Shown one piece after another: positions 53,595 to 61,562 of a DNA stretch of 64,000 bases. The translations under genes and the position numbers were made by a program. The notes beneath the pieces are model-generated. The model had not been told where the DNA came from, searched no databases, and saw only the letters and a list, made by a program, of their open reading frames with translations. Each line of letters starts with the position of its first letter. The stretch's first letter is position 1. The DNA lies in the NCBI RefSeq assembly GCF_013408825.1, contig NZ_JACCBZ010000004.1, positions 186,001 to 250,000 on the forward strand, written 5' to 3'. This DNA is from Mucilaginibacter tundrae (GTDB lineage: Bacteria; Bacteroidota; Bacteroidia; Sphingobacteriales; Sphingobacteriaceae).

Positions 53595-54446
53595 TTATAG
53601 AATGATCTTCTCAATTGGCATTACCACAATACCTTGCGCGCCTGCTTGTTTAAGCTGACTTATCCTGTCCCAAAAATCACGTTCCGGAATTACAGTGTGC
53701 ACCGCTACCCAATTGTCCTCAGCTAAAGGCACTACCGATGGACTTTTTACTCCTGGTAATAAAGCAATAACATCTTTTAAGTTATCCCTGTGCACATTCA
53801 GTACTACGTATTTGGTTTCCTTAGCACGCAGTACAGATTGTATACGTTGAACCAATTCCTTAATCAGATCCGATTCGCAATTGCTTTCATTACAGATTAA
53901 TACTGCTTCGCTCGACATTACATCAGAGAAGGGCACCAATCCATTACTTTTAAGTGTGCCACCGGTTGATACCAGATCGCAAATCGCATCGCTTAGACCT
54001 AAGCCCGGAGATATTTCAACCGAACCAGAAATGGTACGTATATCTGCTTCAATACCTTCTTTTTTAAGAAATTTACCCAAAATTACCGGGTAGGTAGTAG
54101 CAATTGACTTACCATTTAGCTGCTCCAGTTTGGTTATTGAATTATTATTCGGCACTGCTATTTTTAAAGAGCATTTACCAAATCCTAACCTTTGCAGGTA
54201 ATTAACCTTTACCTCGGTTTCTTCAATAACATTTTCGCCGACTATACCCAAATCGGCAATGCCGTCTTGAACATATTCAGGAATATCGTCATCACGAAGA
54301 AAAAGGATTTCTAAAGGAAAGTTGGAAACCGGCGAGATCAATGAACTTTTGTAATTTTCAAAATTCAGACCGCAGTTTTTTAGGAGTTCAACGGATTTTT
54401 CGTTGAGCCGACCCGATTTTTGGATCGCTATTTTTAATGTTTTCAA
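53595..54446 (-). CDS. hisG: ATP phosphoribosyltransferase (long form)
   Basis: A 283-residue enzyme for the first, regulated step of histidine synthesis. The N-terminal catalytic part has KIAIQKSGRLNEKSVELLKNCG, DLGIVGENVIEETEV, KSIATTYPVILGKFLKKEG and SGSVEISPGLGLSDAICDLVSTGGTL. The C-terminal 75 residues (RDNLKDVIALLPGVKSPSVV) are the regulatory ACT-like domain of the long form, so HisZ is not needed and histidine feedback inhibition is expected. It heads the operon behind a His-rich leader peptide. Confidence 0.97.
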   Translation of the reverse strand: MKTLKIAIQKSGRLNEKSVELLKNCGLNFENYKSSLISPVSNFPLEILFLRDDDIPEYVQDGIADLGIVGENVIEETEVKVNYLQRLGFGKCSLKIAVPNNNSITKLEQLNGKSIATTYPVILGKFLKKEGIEADIRTISGSVEISPGLGLSDAICDLVSTGGTLKSNGLVPFSDVMSSEAVLICNESNCESDLIKELVQRIQSVLRAKETKYVVLNVHRDNLKDVIALLPGVKSPSVVPLAEDNWVAVHTVIPERDFWDRISQLKQAGAQGIVVMPIEKIIL

Positions 54447-54470
54447 TTGATGTGGTGTTAACTATAAATA

Positions 54471-54499
54471 AAAAGGAGGTTCGAGTTTCAATCTGAAAC
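54471..54499 (-). terminator. Possible his attenuator hairpin
   Basis: On the minus strand GTTTCA-GAT-TGAAAC (54499-54485) is followed after ten bases by five T (54475-54471). The stem is short, so a function as a terminator is uncertain. A competing hairpin TCGCCA/TGGCGA (54530-54514) is formed by the leader-peptide His codons themselves. Confidence 0.35.
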
Positions 54500-54505
54500 A
54501 TACAA

Positions 54506-54568
54506 TTATCTGGTCGCCATATGGTGGCGATGGTGCAGATGAAGATGATGTAAGTTAAAACGTCCCAT
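54506..54568 (-). CDS. hisL: Histidine operon leader peptide
   Basis: A 20-residue open frame, MGRFNLHHLHLHHRHHMATR, read 59 nt upstream of the hisG start on the same strand. Seven of 20 residues are histidine (positions 7, 8, 10, 12, 13, 15, 16), which is not expected by chance directly in front of a his operon. It starts about 34 nt after a TTGACA/TATATTTG promoter. Ribosome stalling at His codons would expose or hide downstream hairpins, as in enterobacterial HisL. The peptide sequence has no similarity to E. coli HisL beyond the His richness. Confidence 0.85.
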   Translation of the reverse strand: MGRFNLHHLHLHHRHHMATR

Positions 54569-54601
54569 TTTTATAGTATGACTATATATGACAAGCTGTT
54601 G

Positions 54602-54631
54602 CAAATATATACTTTATTGCAAAGATGTCAA
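54602..54631 (-). promoter_or_regulatory. his operon promoter: TTGACA-N16-TATATTTG
   Basis: On the minus strand, TTGACA (54631-54626), a 16-nt spacer, and TATATTTG (54609-54602). This is the strongest promoter match in the window, 33 nt before the leader-peptide ATG. Confidence 0.7.
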
Positions 54632-54689
54632 GCAGAATAAAATATTCTTGTTAAATCTGTACTGTTTAACAGGATATTTTTGTAATTAT

Positions 54690-55421
54690 TTAACTTAAGT
54701 TGAGTTTTTTGAGGTCTTCCGGCACATCAATGGCATGTGTCTCTAATTCAGTTTCGGCAACTTTAATACGGTAGCCGTTTTCTACCCAACGTAGCTGTTC
54801 AAGGCTCTCTGCTTTTTCTAACGGAGATATCACCAGTTTGGTAACTTGTTGCAAAATATCAGCACGATAACCATAAATACCAATATGTTTAAAATAGGTG
54901 AAGTGGCTTAACCAGTCTTTTGGTTCATGGCCACGCAAGTAGGGTAGTGGGGTACGCGAAAAATATATTGCTTCAGAATGTTTGTTGATGATAACCTTTG
55001 GTGAGTTGGGGTTATTCAATTCATCTAGCGTAGTTATCTTTTTTATCAAAGTAGATAGTTGCACATCTTTATTCGTAAAACAGGCCGCAACTTTGGTGAT
55101 TTGTTCCGGGTCTATATATGGTTCATCACCCTGGATGTTGATGATTACATCGTATTCCGGGTGTTGTAGGGCCACTTCCGCGCAACGGTCGGTGCCGCTT
55201 TGGTGATCGGGGGATGTCATTATAGCAATGCCGCCAAAATCATGGACATGTTCAAATATTCGATCGTCATCTGTAGCAACAATAACCTCGGCTAATGATT
55301 GGCACTTTTTTGCCTGCTCATAAACCCGTTGAATCATGCTTTTGCCGGCAATATCAACAAAAGGCTTTCCCGGGAAGCGGGTAGACGCATAACGTGCTGG
55401 AATAATGCCGAGTATTTTCAT
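54690..55421 (-). CDS. kdsB: 3-deoxy-manno-octulosonate cytidylyltransferase
   Basis: A 243-residue CMP-KDO synthetase that activates KDO for lipopolysaccharide core synthesis. GIIPARYASTRFPGKPF is the nucleotide-binding motif. VATDDDRIF, MTSPDHQSGTDRCAEVA, VIINIQGDEPYIDPEQI, YFSRTPLPYLRG and KHIGIYGYRADIL are diagnostic. The length is normal. It starts three nucleotides after the deoxynucleoside kinase gene, so the two are co-transcribed. Confidence 0.97.
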   Translation of the reverse strand: MKILGIIPARYASTRFPGKPFVDIAGKSMIQRVYEQAKKCQSLAEVIVATDDDRIFEHVHDFGGIAIMTSPDHQSGTDRCAEVALQHPEYDVIINIQGDEPYIDPEQITKVAACFTNKDVQLSTLIKKITTLDELNNPNSPKVIINKHSEAIYFSRTPLPYLRGHEPKDWLSHFTYFKHIGIYGYRADILQQVTKLVISPLEKAESLEQLRWVENGYRIKVAETELETHAIDVPEDLKKLNLS

Positions 55422-55424
55422 TGA

Positions 55425-56039
55425 TTAAAACAACCCGTTTAATTCTCTTTCAATTAATTGTACAACAGTAGCCATATCTTCGGTATTGTTGGCAAAATCA
55501 ATTACATCTTTGTCTATTATCAGCAATTTGCCTAAATCATAACCACCGATCCATTTCTGGTATTTTTCGTTTAATTTGGATAGGTAATCAATGCGTATAC
55601 CAATTTCATATTCCCTTCCGCGGCGCTGTATATTGTTTACTAGTGTAGGTACCGATGCTTTTAAATAAACCAATAAGTCTGGTGGCTTAATATAAGCAGT
55701 CATGTTATCAAAAATCGCACGATAGTTTTCATAGTCACGGGTTGTCATTAGCCCCATATCGTGCAAATTTTCAGCGAAAATGAAGGCATCTTCGTAAATA
55801 GTTCTATCCTGTATTACATTGCGCCCGGTTGCTTGTATATCCATTAACTGGCGGTAGCGACTATTCAGGAAATATATCTGCAAATTGAAACTCCATCGTT
55901 TCATATCGTTATAAAAATCCTCTAAATAAGGATTATTATCAACGGCTTCAAAAAGTGGATCCCATCCATAGCTTTTGGCCAGCAGTTCGGCAAGGGTAGT
56001 TTTTCCGGCTCCAATGTTGCCTACAATAGCAATGTGCAT
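55425..56039 (-). CDS. Deoxynucleoside kinase
   Basis: A 204-residue kinase of the dCK/dGK family that phosphorylates deoxynucleosides in salvage. P-loop IVGNIGAGKTTLAELLA, the substrate Glu/Arg region DRTIYEDAFIFAEN (catalytic DRS-like DRT), and the LID arginines in NIQRRGREYEIGIRIDY. KPPDLLVYLKASV is also conserved. The base specificity is unknown. It forms an operon with kdsB. Confidence 0.9.
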   Translation of the reverse strand: MHIAIVGNIGAGKTTLAELLAKSYGWDPLFEAVDNNPYLEDFYNDMKRWSFNLQIYFLNSRYRQLMDIQATGRNVIQDRTIYEDAFIFAENLHDMGLMTTRDYENYRAIFDNMTAYIKPPDLLVYLKASVPTLVNNIQRRGREYEIGIRIDYLSKLNEKYQKWIGGYDLGKLLIIDKDVIDFANNTEDMATVVQLIERELNGLF

Positions 56040-56045
56040 TAGTAT

Positions 56046-56155
56046 TTAGTTAATGGTTCATAGTTCATAGTTAATACCTACACAGTGTTTCTGAAAGCTA
56101 TTAACAAATAACTCCGACTAATATACACCATGAACTATGAACTATCAACTATGAG
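56046..56155. repeat. Stuttering palindrome (GTTCATA words) between trpS and the kinase gene
   Basis: A perfect 13-bp pair GTTCATAGTTCAT (56056-56068) and ATGAACTATGAAC (56130-56142), with a further TCAACTATGA word on the right. The genes on both sides are co-oriented. Confidence 0.75.
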
Positions 56156-56160
56156 TAGAA

Positions 56161-57156
56161 TTAAAAACTTCTAAATCCGATAATCTCCCTTACCTCACGA
56201 ATTGTTTTTTGAGCGCTTTCACGGGCTTTTATTGCACCATGACGGGCAACCTGGCGTAAATATACTTCATCATTAGCAATGTCATTGATCCGCTCCCGGA
56301 TAGGTGCGGTAGCAATAATCATATCTTCTGCTAATTGTTTTTTCAAATCGCCATAACGTATTTGGCAGGTATTATAAAGGTTATCAAAATGCTCGAAAGT
56401 ATCAGGTGTTGATACCACCGTCATCAAGTCGAACAGATTTTGTATCTCAACAGGTTTTTCCTGGTTTTCGCTAGTCGGCCCTCCATCAGTAACCGCACGC
56501 ATAACCTTCTTGCGAATAGCTTCCGGCGTATCTGATAAGAATACTGCGTTACCTTCACCTTCTGATTTCCCCATTTTTCCTTTGCCATCCAGTCCTGGTA
56601 TTTTTACTAGGTTGTTGCTGAAGTTGAAAGCATAAGGTTCGGGGAAATATTCGTTTTTGTATAATCTATTAAAGCGGTTACCAAAGGTACGGGCCATTTC
56701 CAAATGTTGTTCCTGATCTTTACCAACAGGTACTTTCGTCGCCCTATGGATCAATATATCCGCAGCCATTAATACGGGATAGGTAAGTAGGCCTGCATTC
56801 ACATTGTCGGGATGGGCGCGTACTTTATCTTTAAAAGAGGTACTGCGCTCTAACTCGCCTAAATAGGCGTTCATATTTAAATACAGATATAACTCAGATA
56901 CCTCAGGTAAATGTGATTGCACATAAATGGTAGACTTCTCAGGATCGATACCTGCAGCCAAATACTCAACTAAAACCTGTTTAACATTTTTGTGTAGGTC
57001 AGCAGGAGTGGGGTGTGTGGTTAACGAATGCAGATCTGCGATAAAAAAATAGCAATTAAATTCATGCTGCATTTTTATAAAATTCTGAATAGCACCGTAA
57101 TAATTACCTAAATGCAGATTACCCGTTGAACGGATACCACTTACAACTGTTTCCAT
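56161..57156 (-). CDS. trpS: Tryptophanyl-tRNA synthetase
   Basis: A 331-residue class I synthetase from the ATG at 57156 (METVVSGIRSTGNLHLGNY). The longer frame extends 96 nt upstream but adds no conserved residues and would start before the promoter box. HIGH-type motif GNLHLGNYYGA; KMSKS-type KMGKSEGEGNAVFL; conserved PVGKDQEQHLEMAR. It charges tRNA-Trp. The start codon lies four bases after TACTTTCG, a 7/8 match to the -7 box. Confidence 0.96.
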   Translation of the reverse strand: METVVSGIRSTGNLHLGNYYGAIQNFIKMQHEFNCYFFIADLHSLTTHPTPADLHKNVKQVLVEYLAAGIDPEKSTIYVQSHLPEVSELYLYLNMNAYLGELERSTSFKDKVRAHPDNVNAGLLTYPVLMAADILIHRATKVPVGKDQEQHLEMARTFGNRFNRLYKNEYFPEPYAFNFSNNLVKIPGLDGKGKMGKSEGEGNAVFLSDTPEAIRKKVMRAVTDGGPTSENQEKPVEIQNLFDLMTVVSTPDTFEHFDNLYNTCQIRYGDLKKQLAEDMIIATAPIRERINDIANDEVYLRQVARHGAIKARESAQKTIREVREIIGFRSF

Positions 57157-57160
57157 GTGG

Positions 57161-57168
57161 CGAAAGTA
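57161..57168 (-). promoter_or_regulatory. Near-consensus -7 box TACTTTCG of trpS
   Basis: Seven of eight positions match TAnnTTTG. Four bases separate it from the ATG, suggesting a leaderless mRNA. The same variant precedes argB (62393-62400). Confidence 0.4.
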
Positions 57169-57380
57169 AGGATTTTTTATATTTTTGGTAAAGATGAAAC
57201 TATTAAAAAAGCCACATTCACCTTTATGCGGCACAGGTCGGAGATAAACCACTTTATGTGCATAAGCCCTATATACTGTTAATCTAATTGCTGATGATGT
57301 AGGTCTGTGCGTGATAAAGTCTATGGTTTCATCAAAAAAAATTGATAGTATAAACCTTTTCTAACACTTAACTATTTATT

Positions 57381-57388
57381 TACATTTG
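57381..57388 (+). promoter_or_regulatory. -7 box TACATTTG of plsC
   Basis: Six bases separate it from the ATG at 57395. A possible TTG start at 57386 lies inside the box and is rejected. Confidence 0.5.
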
Positions 57389-57394
57389 GGGGTA

Positions 57395-58129
57395 ATGAAA
57401 TTATTCCTAAAAAAGGTACACACTTATTTTTATCGTTATAGTGTAGGCACTTTTTATATTATCCTTTGGCCGCTGATGTATTACTTTTCGCGCAAGCCGG
57501 AGCGATACAAATCCATGAATAAAATGCGACGTTTGTGGGGGTATTTAAGCTCTATTGTTGCCGGGATCAGGTATGAATTCGAATTTGAAGAACCAATCGA
57601 TTGGTCGCGTACTTATATCATGTGCCCAAACCATACTTCTAACCTTGATATTACAGCAGTAAGTATCCTGACAAAAAACAACTTTTCGTTTATGGGAAAA
57701 GAGGAATTGTTAGATGGATTTGTAACAGGGTTGTATTTTCGTACGGTTGATATACCAGTGAACCGCAAAAGTACAATGGCATCCTTTCGGGCTTATAAAA
57801 AGGCAGTAGAGCGTTTGGAGAATGGAATGAGTATGGTGGTATTTCCGGAAGGAACCATCTCCGGTAATTATCCACCCAGATTAGTAGAATTTAAAAATGG
57901 ACCATTTCGCCTGGCTATTGAGATGAAAATGCCAATAATCCCGATAACGGCATTAGATACCTGGAAGGTTTTATGGGATGACGGCCTTAAATATGGCAGT
58001 AAACCGGGTGTTTGTCATATATTTGTGCATAAGCCCATTGAAACGAAGAATATGACCGTGGATGACGCGGATGCGCTGCGTGATAAGGTTTATGCAATAA
58101 TGGATCAAAAACTACAATCGGCATTATGA
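57395..58129 (+). CDS. plsC: 1-acyl-sn-glycerol-3-phosphate acyltransferase
   Basis: A 244-residue membrane-associated acyltransferase making phosphatidic acid. The catalytic NHTSNLDIT (HX4D) and the PEGTISGNYPP motif for the glycerol phosphate are clear. A hydrophobic segment near the N-terminus (TFYIILWPLMYYF) anchors it. KLFLKKVHTYFYRYS is Lys-rich. The stop overlaps the gatC start by four nucleotides (ATGA). Confidence 0.93.
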   Translation: MKLFLKKVHTYFYRYSVGTFYIILWPLMYYFSRKPERYKSMNKMRRLWGYLSSIVAGIRYEFEFEEPIDWSRTYIMCPNHTSNLDITAVSILTKNNFSFMGKEELLDGFVTGLYFRTVDIPVNRKSTMASFRAYKKAVERLENGMSMVVFPEGTISGNYPPRLVEFKNGPFRLAIEMKMPIIPITALDTWKVLWDDGLKYGSKPGVCHIFVHKPIETKNMTVDDADALRDKVYAIMDQKLQSAL

Positions 58130-58416
58130 TAATTGATAAGGAAACAGTTGAAAAAGTAGCCAATCTGGCTCGCCTTGAACTTGCGGAAGATGAGAAGGAT
58201 GAGATGATAAAGGATATGAGTAAGATACTGGACTTTATGGCTAAATTAAATGAAATTGATACTACAGGCGTTGACCCATTGGTTTATATGACAGATGAGG
58301 TTAACGTTTTACGTGAAGATGTTGTTAAACAAGAGATCACTACTGAAGAAGGCCTGAAAAACGCACCTAAACATACAGACGAGTATTTCCTGGTAGCGAA
58401 AGTAATCGAGAAATAG
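58126..58416 (+). CDS. gatC: Asp/Glu-tRNA amidotransferase subunit C
   Basis: A 96-residue small subunit that stabilises the GatA-GatB amidotransferase, which converts Glu-tRNA-Gln or Asp-tRNA-Asn. VEKVANLARLELAEDEKDEMIKDMSKILDFM and the acidic TTGVDPLVYMTDEVNVLREDVV are typical. The C-terminal DEYFLVAKVIEK is the normal end. The start overlaps plsC. gatA and gatB are not in the window. Confidence 0.95.
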   Translation: MIIDKETVEKVANLARLELAEDEKDEMIKDMSKILDFMAKLNEIDTTGVDPLVYMTDEVNVLREDVVKQEITTEEGLKNAPKHTDEYFLVAKVIEK

Positions 58417-58424
58417 TTTACCTT

Positions 58425-58502
58425 TTGTCATTCTGAGCGGAGCGAAGAATCTATAAAAGCGTAAATCACCCTACTGGTTCTTCGCCGCGCTCAGAATGAC
58501 AA
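58425..58502. repeat. Dispersed palindromic repeat, TTGTCATTCTGAGCG type
   Basis: Outer arms TTGTCATTCTGAGCG and CGCTCAGAATGACAA are perfectly inverted (15 bp); inner GCGAAGAATC pairs with GGTTCTTCGC. The GTCATTCTGAGC...GAAGAATCT class is familiar as a dispersed intergenic repeat from Bacteroidetes genomes. Confidence 0.9.
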
Positions 58503-58567
58503 GAATGGAATAAAATTAAATCCGTGTAACAAAATAATAACTTACGCAGTCCAACAAACAAAAACGC

Positions 58568-59308
58568 ATGGAGCCATTAATTACCATTAACGATATCGGA
58601 CGAAAATATGTGATAGGTACTGAAATTATTCATGCGCTTAAATCAGTATCGTTAACTATAAATAAGGGTGAATTTGTGGCATTGATGGGGCCATCTGGTT
58701 CGGGTAAATCAACCCTGATGAACATTTTAGGTTGTTTAGATACACCAAGTAAAGGTGAATACATACTAAATGGCATCAACGTTAGCCACATGACGGAGAA
58801 TGATCTGGCTGAAGTTCGTAACTCTGAAATTGGTTTCGTTTTTCAAACTTTCAATTTATTGCCTCGAAATAGCGCGTTAGAGAACGTAGCATTACCGCTT
58901 GTTTATGCGGGGATTGGCAGAGATGAAAGACTTGATAGAGCGAAAAAATCTTTGGAAAATGTTGGGCTGGGCAATCGTGTAACACACAAACCTAACGAAC
59001 TTTCGGGCGGACAAAGGCAACGTGTGGCCGTAGCCAGGGCATTAATCAATAATCCATCTATTATATTGGCTGATGAGCCAACTGGTAACCTTGATACCAA
59101 AACATCTATCGAAATAATGGGGTTGATTGAAGATATTCACGATAAAGGCAACACCATTATTTTGGTAACGCACGAAGAAGATATTGCCCAACATGCTCAC
59201 CGCATTGTACGCATGCGAGATGGTTTGGTAGAAAAAGATTACTTAAATACCGATATTCATAAGGTTGACAGAAGCGCTGTAAAGTTTAACGGCTTACCGT
59301 CAGCATAA
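58568..59308 (+). CDS. ABC transporter ATPase, LolD/MacB type
   Basis: A 246-residue ATPase of the MacB/LolD subfamily. Walker [20 protein letters not shown]-loop [18 protein letters not shown], signature [21 protein letters not shown] and Walker [17 protein letters not shown]; the switch His is in [11 protein letters not shown]. Usually it pairs with a MacB/FtsX permease, but none is adjacent; the permease at 9992-11242 could be a distant partner. It converges with an unknown gene, overlapping by nine bases. Confidence 0.92.
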   Translation: MEPLITINDIGRKYVIGTEIIHALKSVSLTINKGEFVALMGPSGSGKSTLMNILGCLDTPSKGEYILNGINVSHMTENDLAEVRNSEIGFVFQTFNLLPRNSALENVALPLVYAGIGRDERLDRAKKSLENVGLGNRVTHKPNELSGGQRQRVAVARALINNPSIILADEPTGNLDTKTSIEIMGLIEDIHDKGNTIILVTHEEDIAQHAHRIVRMRDGLVEKDYLNTDIHKVDRSAVKFNGLPSA

Positions 59309-59920
59309 ATTAGCAATACGCTCAATAAATTCTGCTAGGTGAATTGATCTTTCAGGCGAAAGTGTACTACGGTTTCCGATGATCAGCGAATGTTCATTGA
59401 TCTCAATAGTAAAATCATCTGATCTGATATCCATAACCGCGTTCCTGAAATTGCGATCAATCCCGGCAACAGCTTTCTGATGATCATTAGCTAATACATA
59501 AAAGGTATCACTAAAGGCTTTATCTTCTTCAAAATCTATCTCAACGGGGTGAACTAACTCTGCTATTTTATCTGTTAATGTTTCTCTGCGGATCAATACC
59601 CGACCAAAATCTTGTTTTAAATAAGAAATAGCCCAGGTTTGATAATCTTGGTGATAGGTATAGCCTGACTTACCACCCATCGTTTTGTAACGTACCTCTA
59701 CAAACAGTACATAACAATCATTTTTAGCTCGCTTGATTACGAATGAACCCCTGATTTTGACATCAGTATAAAATTTAAACGACTCAAAGCCATCTAAGTG
59801 AAAGTCAATATTTCCGGTTGGTTGAATATCGAACTTACCTTTAAGCACATTATAAGTTTGGTAAAAATTATCAAATTGACTCAACGTAAGTCCGACGGTA
59901 TCAAAAGGTACAAAATCCAT
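59300..59920 (-). CDS. Hypothetical protein
   Basis: A 206-residue cytoplasmic protein that I do not recognise. It has no signal peptide and no membrane helix. Alternating strands such as [25 protein letters not shown] and [15 protein letters not shown] point to a mixed alpha/beta fold. It ends [13 protein letters not shown]. The sequence resembles proteins that carry a DUF3137-like fold only in general shape. It is 16 nt downstream of the next gene on the same strand, so both probably form a unit. Confidence 0.65.
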   Translation of the reverse strand: MDFVPFDTVGLTLSQFDNFYQTYNVLKGKFDIQPTGNIDFHLDGFESFKFYTDVKIRGSFVIKRAKNDCYVLFVEVRYKTMGGKSGYTYHQDYQTWAISYLKQDFGRVLIRRETLTDKIAELVHPVEIDFEEDKAFSDTFYVLANDHQKAVAGIDRNFRNAVMDIRSDDFTIEINEHSLIIGNRSTLSPERSIHLAEFIERIANLC

Positions 59921-59936
59921 TATACTATTCTAATGT

Positions 59937-60728
59937 TTATTCCCACCATTTTGCTGCTTCTATTTGCTTAGCTGCTTTTAAATTAGGGCTTGATTGAGTT
60001 CCTTCATCTCTGATACTTTGCCAACCAAATTGTAAATATTTTTCATTAGGGGAAAACTCACCTGCGCCAATATCTAAATCACCAGATTTTGGTATCCTAT
60101 AGTCGCCCCAATTGCACGTCTTAATCAATTTGGTTTTGTTGCTAATCCATTGGCCGACAAATTGGTTGTTAGCATAGCCATCAGAACAGTACTCAATATT
60201 ATCATACCTTATATAGTTGTTCTTATCTATGAAATAGTCCGATCTAAATAAACCCTTAAATATACCAGCATGCTTTTGTTCAGCATTTTCGCTAAGAAAA
60301 TAATTGCCAATAATTGAAAACTCGCCTTTATAGCCTTCATATAAACTATCATTTTCGCAGCCATGTTCAGTAACTTTTAATTTAAGTATTCCCGATATCT
60401 TAATATAACCATGAAAATCGTTTACATTATTATTGACCATTGACTTTCCATAAACATTGTATGTGTCGGGATTTGAAAGATCTTTAGTAATGGTGATGAT
60501 TTTTATTCTAAGCCGGTTACAATTGTTTCCTATAAAGCCATAAACTGTAGAATTATCAGTTTGGGTAAATAATCCAGAGAAATCGTATTGAGTTAAATTC
60601 CTTTTTAATTCAATTTGCGATAGCTGTTTACTCTCTATGATATTTCTAAATCGTTGATGGGTAATTTGCCCACAACACAAAGCAATGTTGAGCATTACAA
60701 AAGAAATGATAAGGTATGCAGCTTTCAC
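59937..60728 (-). CDS. Hypothetical exported protein
   Basis: A 263-residue protein with a signal peptide (MKAAYLIISFVMLNIALCCG). A cysteine in LCCGQ might be lipidated. The mature part contains repeated short beta segments (DNSTVYGFIGNNCNRLRIKIITI, HGYIKISGILKLKVTEHG, NQFVGQWISNKTKLIKTC) that suggest a secreted beta-sandwich or lipocalin-like fold. I know no family. It is 15 nt downstream of proC on the same strand. Confidence 0.6.
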   Translation of the reverse strand: MKAAYLIISFVMLNIALCCGQITHQRFRNIIESKQLSQIELKRNLTQYDFSGLFTQTDNSTVYGFIGNNCNRLRIKIITITKDLSNPDTYNVYGKSMVNNNVNDFHGYIKISGILKLKVTEHGCENDSLYEGYKGEFSIIGNYFLSENAEQKHAGIFKGLFRSDYFIDKNNYIRYDNIEYCSDGYANNQFVGQWISNKTKLIKTCNWGDYRIPKSGDLDIGAGEFSPNEKYLQFGWQSIRDEGTQSSPNLKAAKQIEAAKWWE

Positions 60729-60743
60729 GTTTGAGATTAAACG

Positions 60744-61562
60744 CTAACTCTCGTTATGATACAATTCACCAGCCTTATCTGCCGATAGCTTAATGCCCTT
60801 AATCATTGCTGAACTAAAACCGTTATGCTCCATCTCATTTAAGCCAGCAATGGTACAACCACTTGGCGAGGTTACCTTATCAATTTCCTGCTCCGGGTGT
60901 GAAGATAATTGTAAAATTAAATCAGCAGCTCCTTTGGCGGTTTGTGCAGCCATTTTAAGCGCGTCGGCAGAGTGGAAGCCAATTTCAGTCCCGCCCTGCG
61001 AAGCTGCTCTGATCGATCTTAAGAAGAAGGCTATGCCACAGGCGCAAAGTGCTGTAGCAGAGGTCATCAATTCTTCATTTATTTGGATGCTCACACCAAC
61101 GGTGTCAAATAGTGATTTTACAAGATTAATGTTTTTAGTGGTGCCGTTATCTGTAGCAATACAGGTCATGGAATGGCCTATAGCAATAGCTGTATTAGGC
61201 ATGGCGCGGATAACCTGAACATTAATATCCAGTTGTTTACGTATATCAGCGCAGGTAACGCCGGATATGACAGAAACAAGCAGTTGCTTTTCAGATTTGA
61301 TAGCCGGTTTAATTTCGTCGAGTAGCTTATTCAACTGTTGTGGTAAAACGGCCAACACAACAATGTCTGCACGTTTAACAGCTTTAATATTGTTGTCTGT
61401 AACGTAATAACCCTCGTCTGCCAATGCGTCCAGTGTTGAAATATTTCTCCGGGTAAGCATAATCTGCTGCGGTTTGCATATCCCCCCTTTTACCAATCCT
61501 TTAGCTAATGATAAACCAATGTTTCCGCTGCCAATTATGGCGATATTTTGTTGTGAATTCAT
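60744..61562 (-). CDS. proC: Pyrroline-5-carboxylate reductase
   Basis: A 272-residue NAD(P)H enzyme for the last step of proline synthesis. NIAIIGSGNIGLSLAKGLVKGG is the Rossmann motif; VIRAMPNTAIAIGHSMT and the C-terminal SPSGCTIAGLNEMEHNGF follow the ProC pattern. It overlaps argB by four nucleotides (ATGA), so production is coupled. The pairing links proline and arginine synthesis from glutamate. Confidence 0.95.
   Translation of the reverse strand: MNSQQNIAIIGSGNIGLSLAKGLVKGGICKPQQIMLTRRNISTLDALADEGYYVTDNNIKAVKRADIVVLAVLPQQLNKLLDEIKPAIKSEKQLLVSVISGVTCADIRKQLDINVQVIRAMPNTAIAIGHSMTCIATDNGTTKNINLVKSLFDTVGVSIQINEELMTSATALCACGIAFFLRSIRAASQGGTEIGFHSADALKMAAQTAKGAADLILQLSSHPEQEIDKVTSPSGCTIAGLNEMEHNGFSSAMIKGIKLSADKAGELYHNES

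Noticed and set aside
54470..54500. GGTTCGAG-like T-loop resembling a tRNA fragment upstream of hisG
   Set aside because: No acceptor stem, anticodon arm or CCA partner can be folded; it is part of the possible attenuator region.
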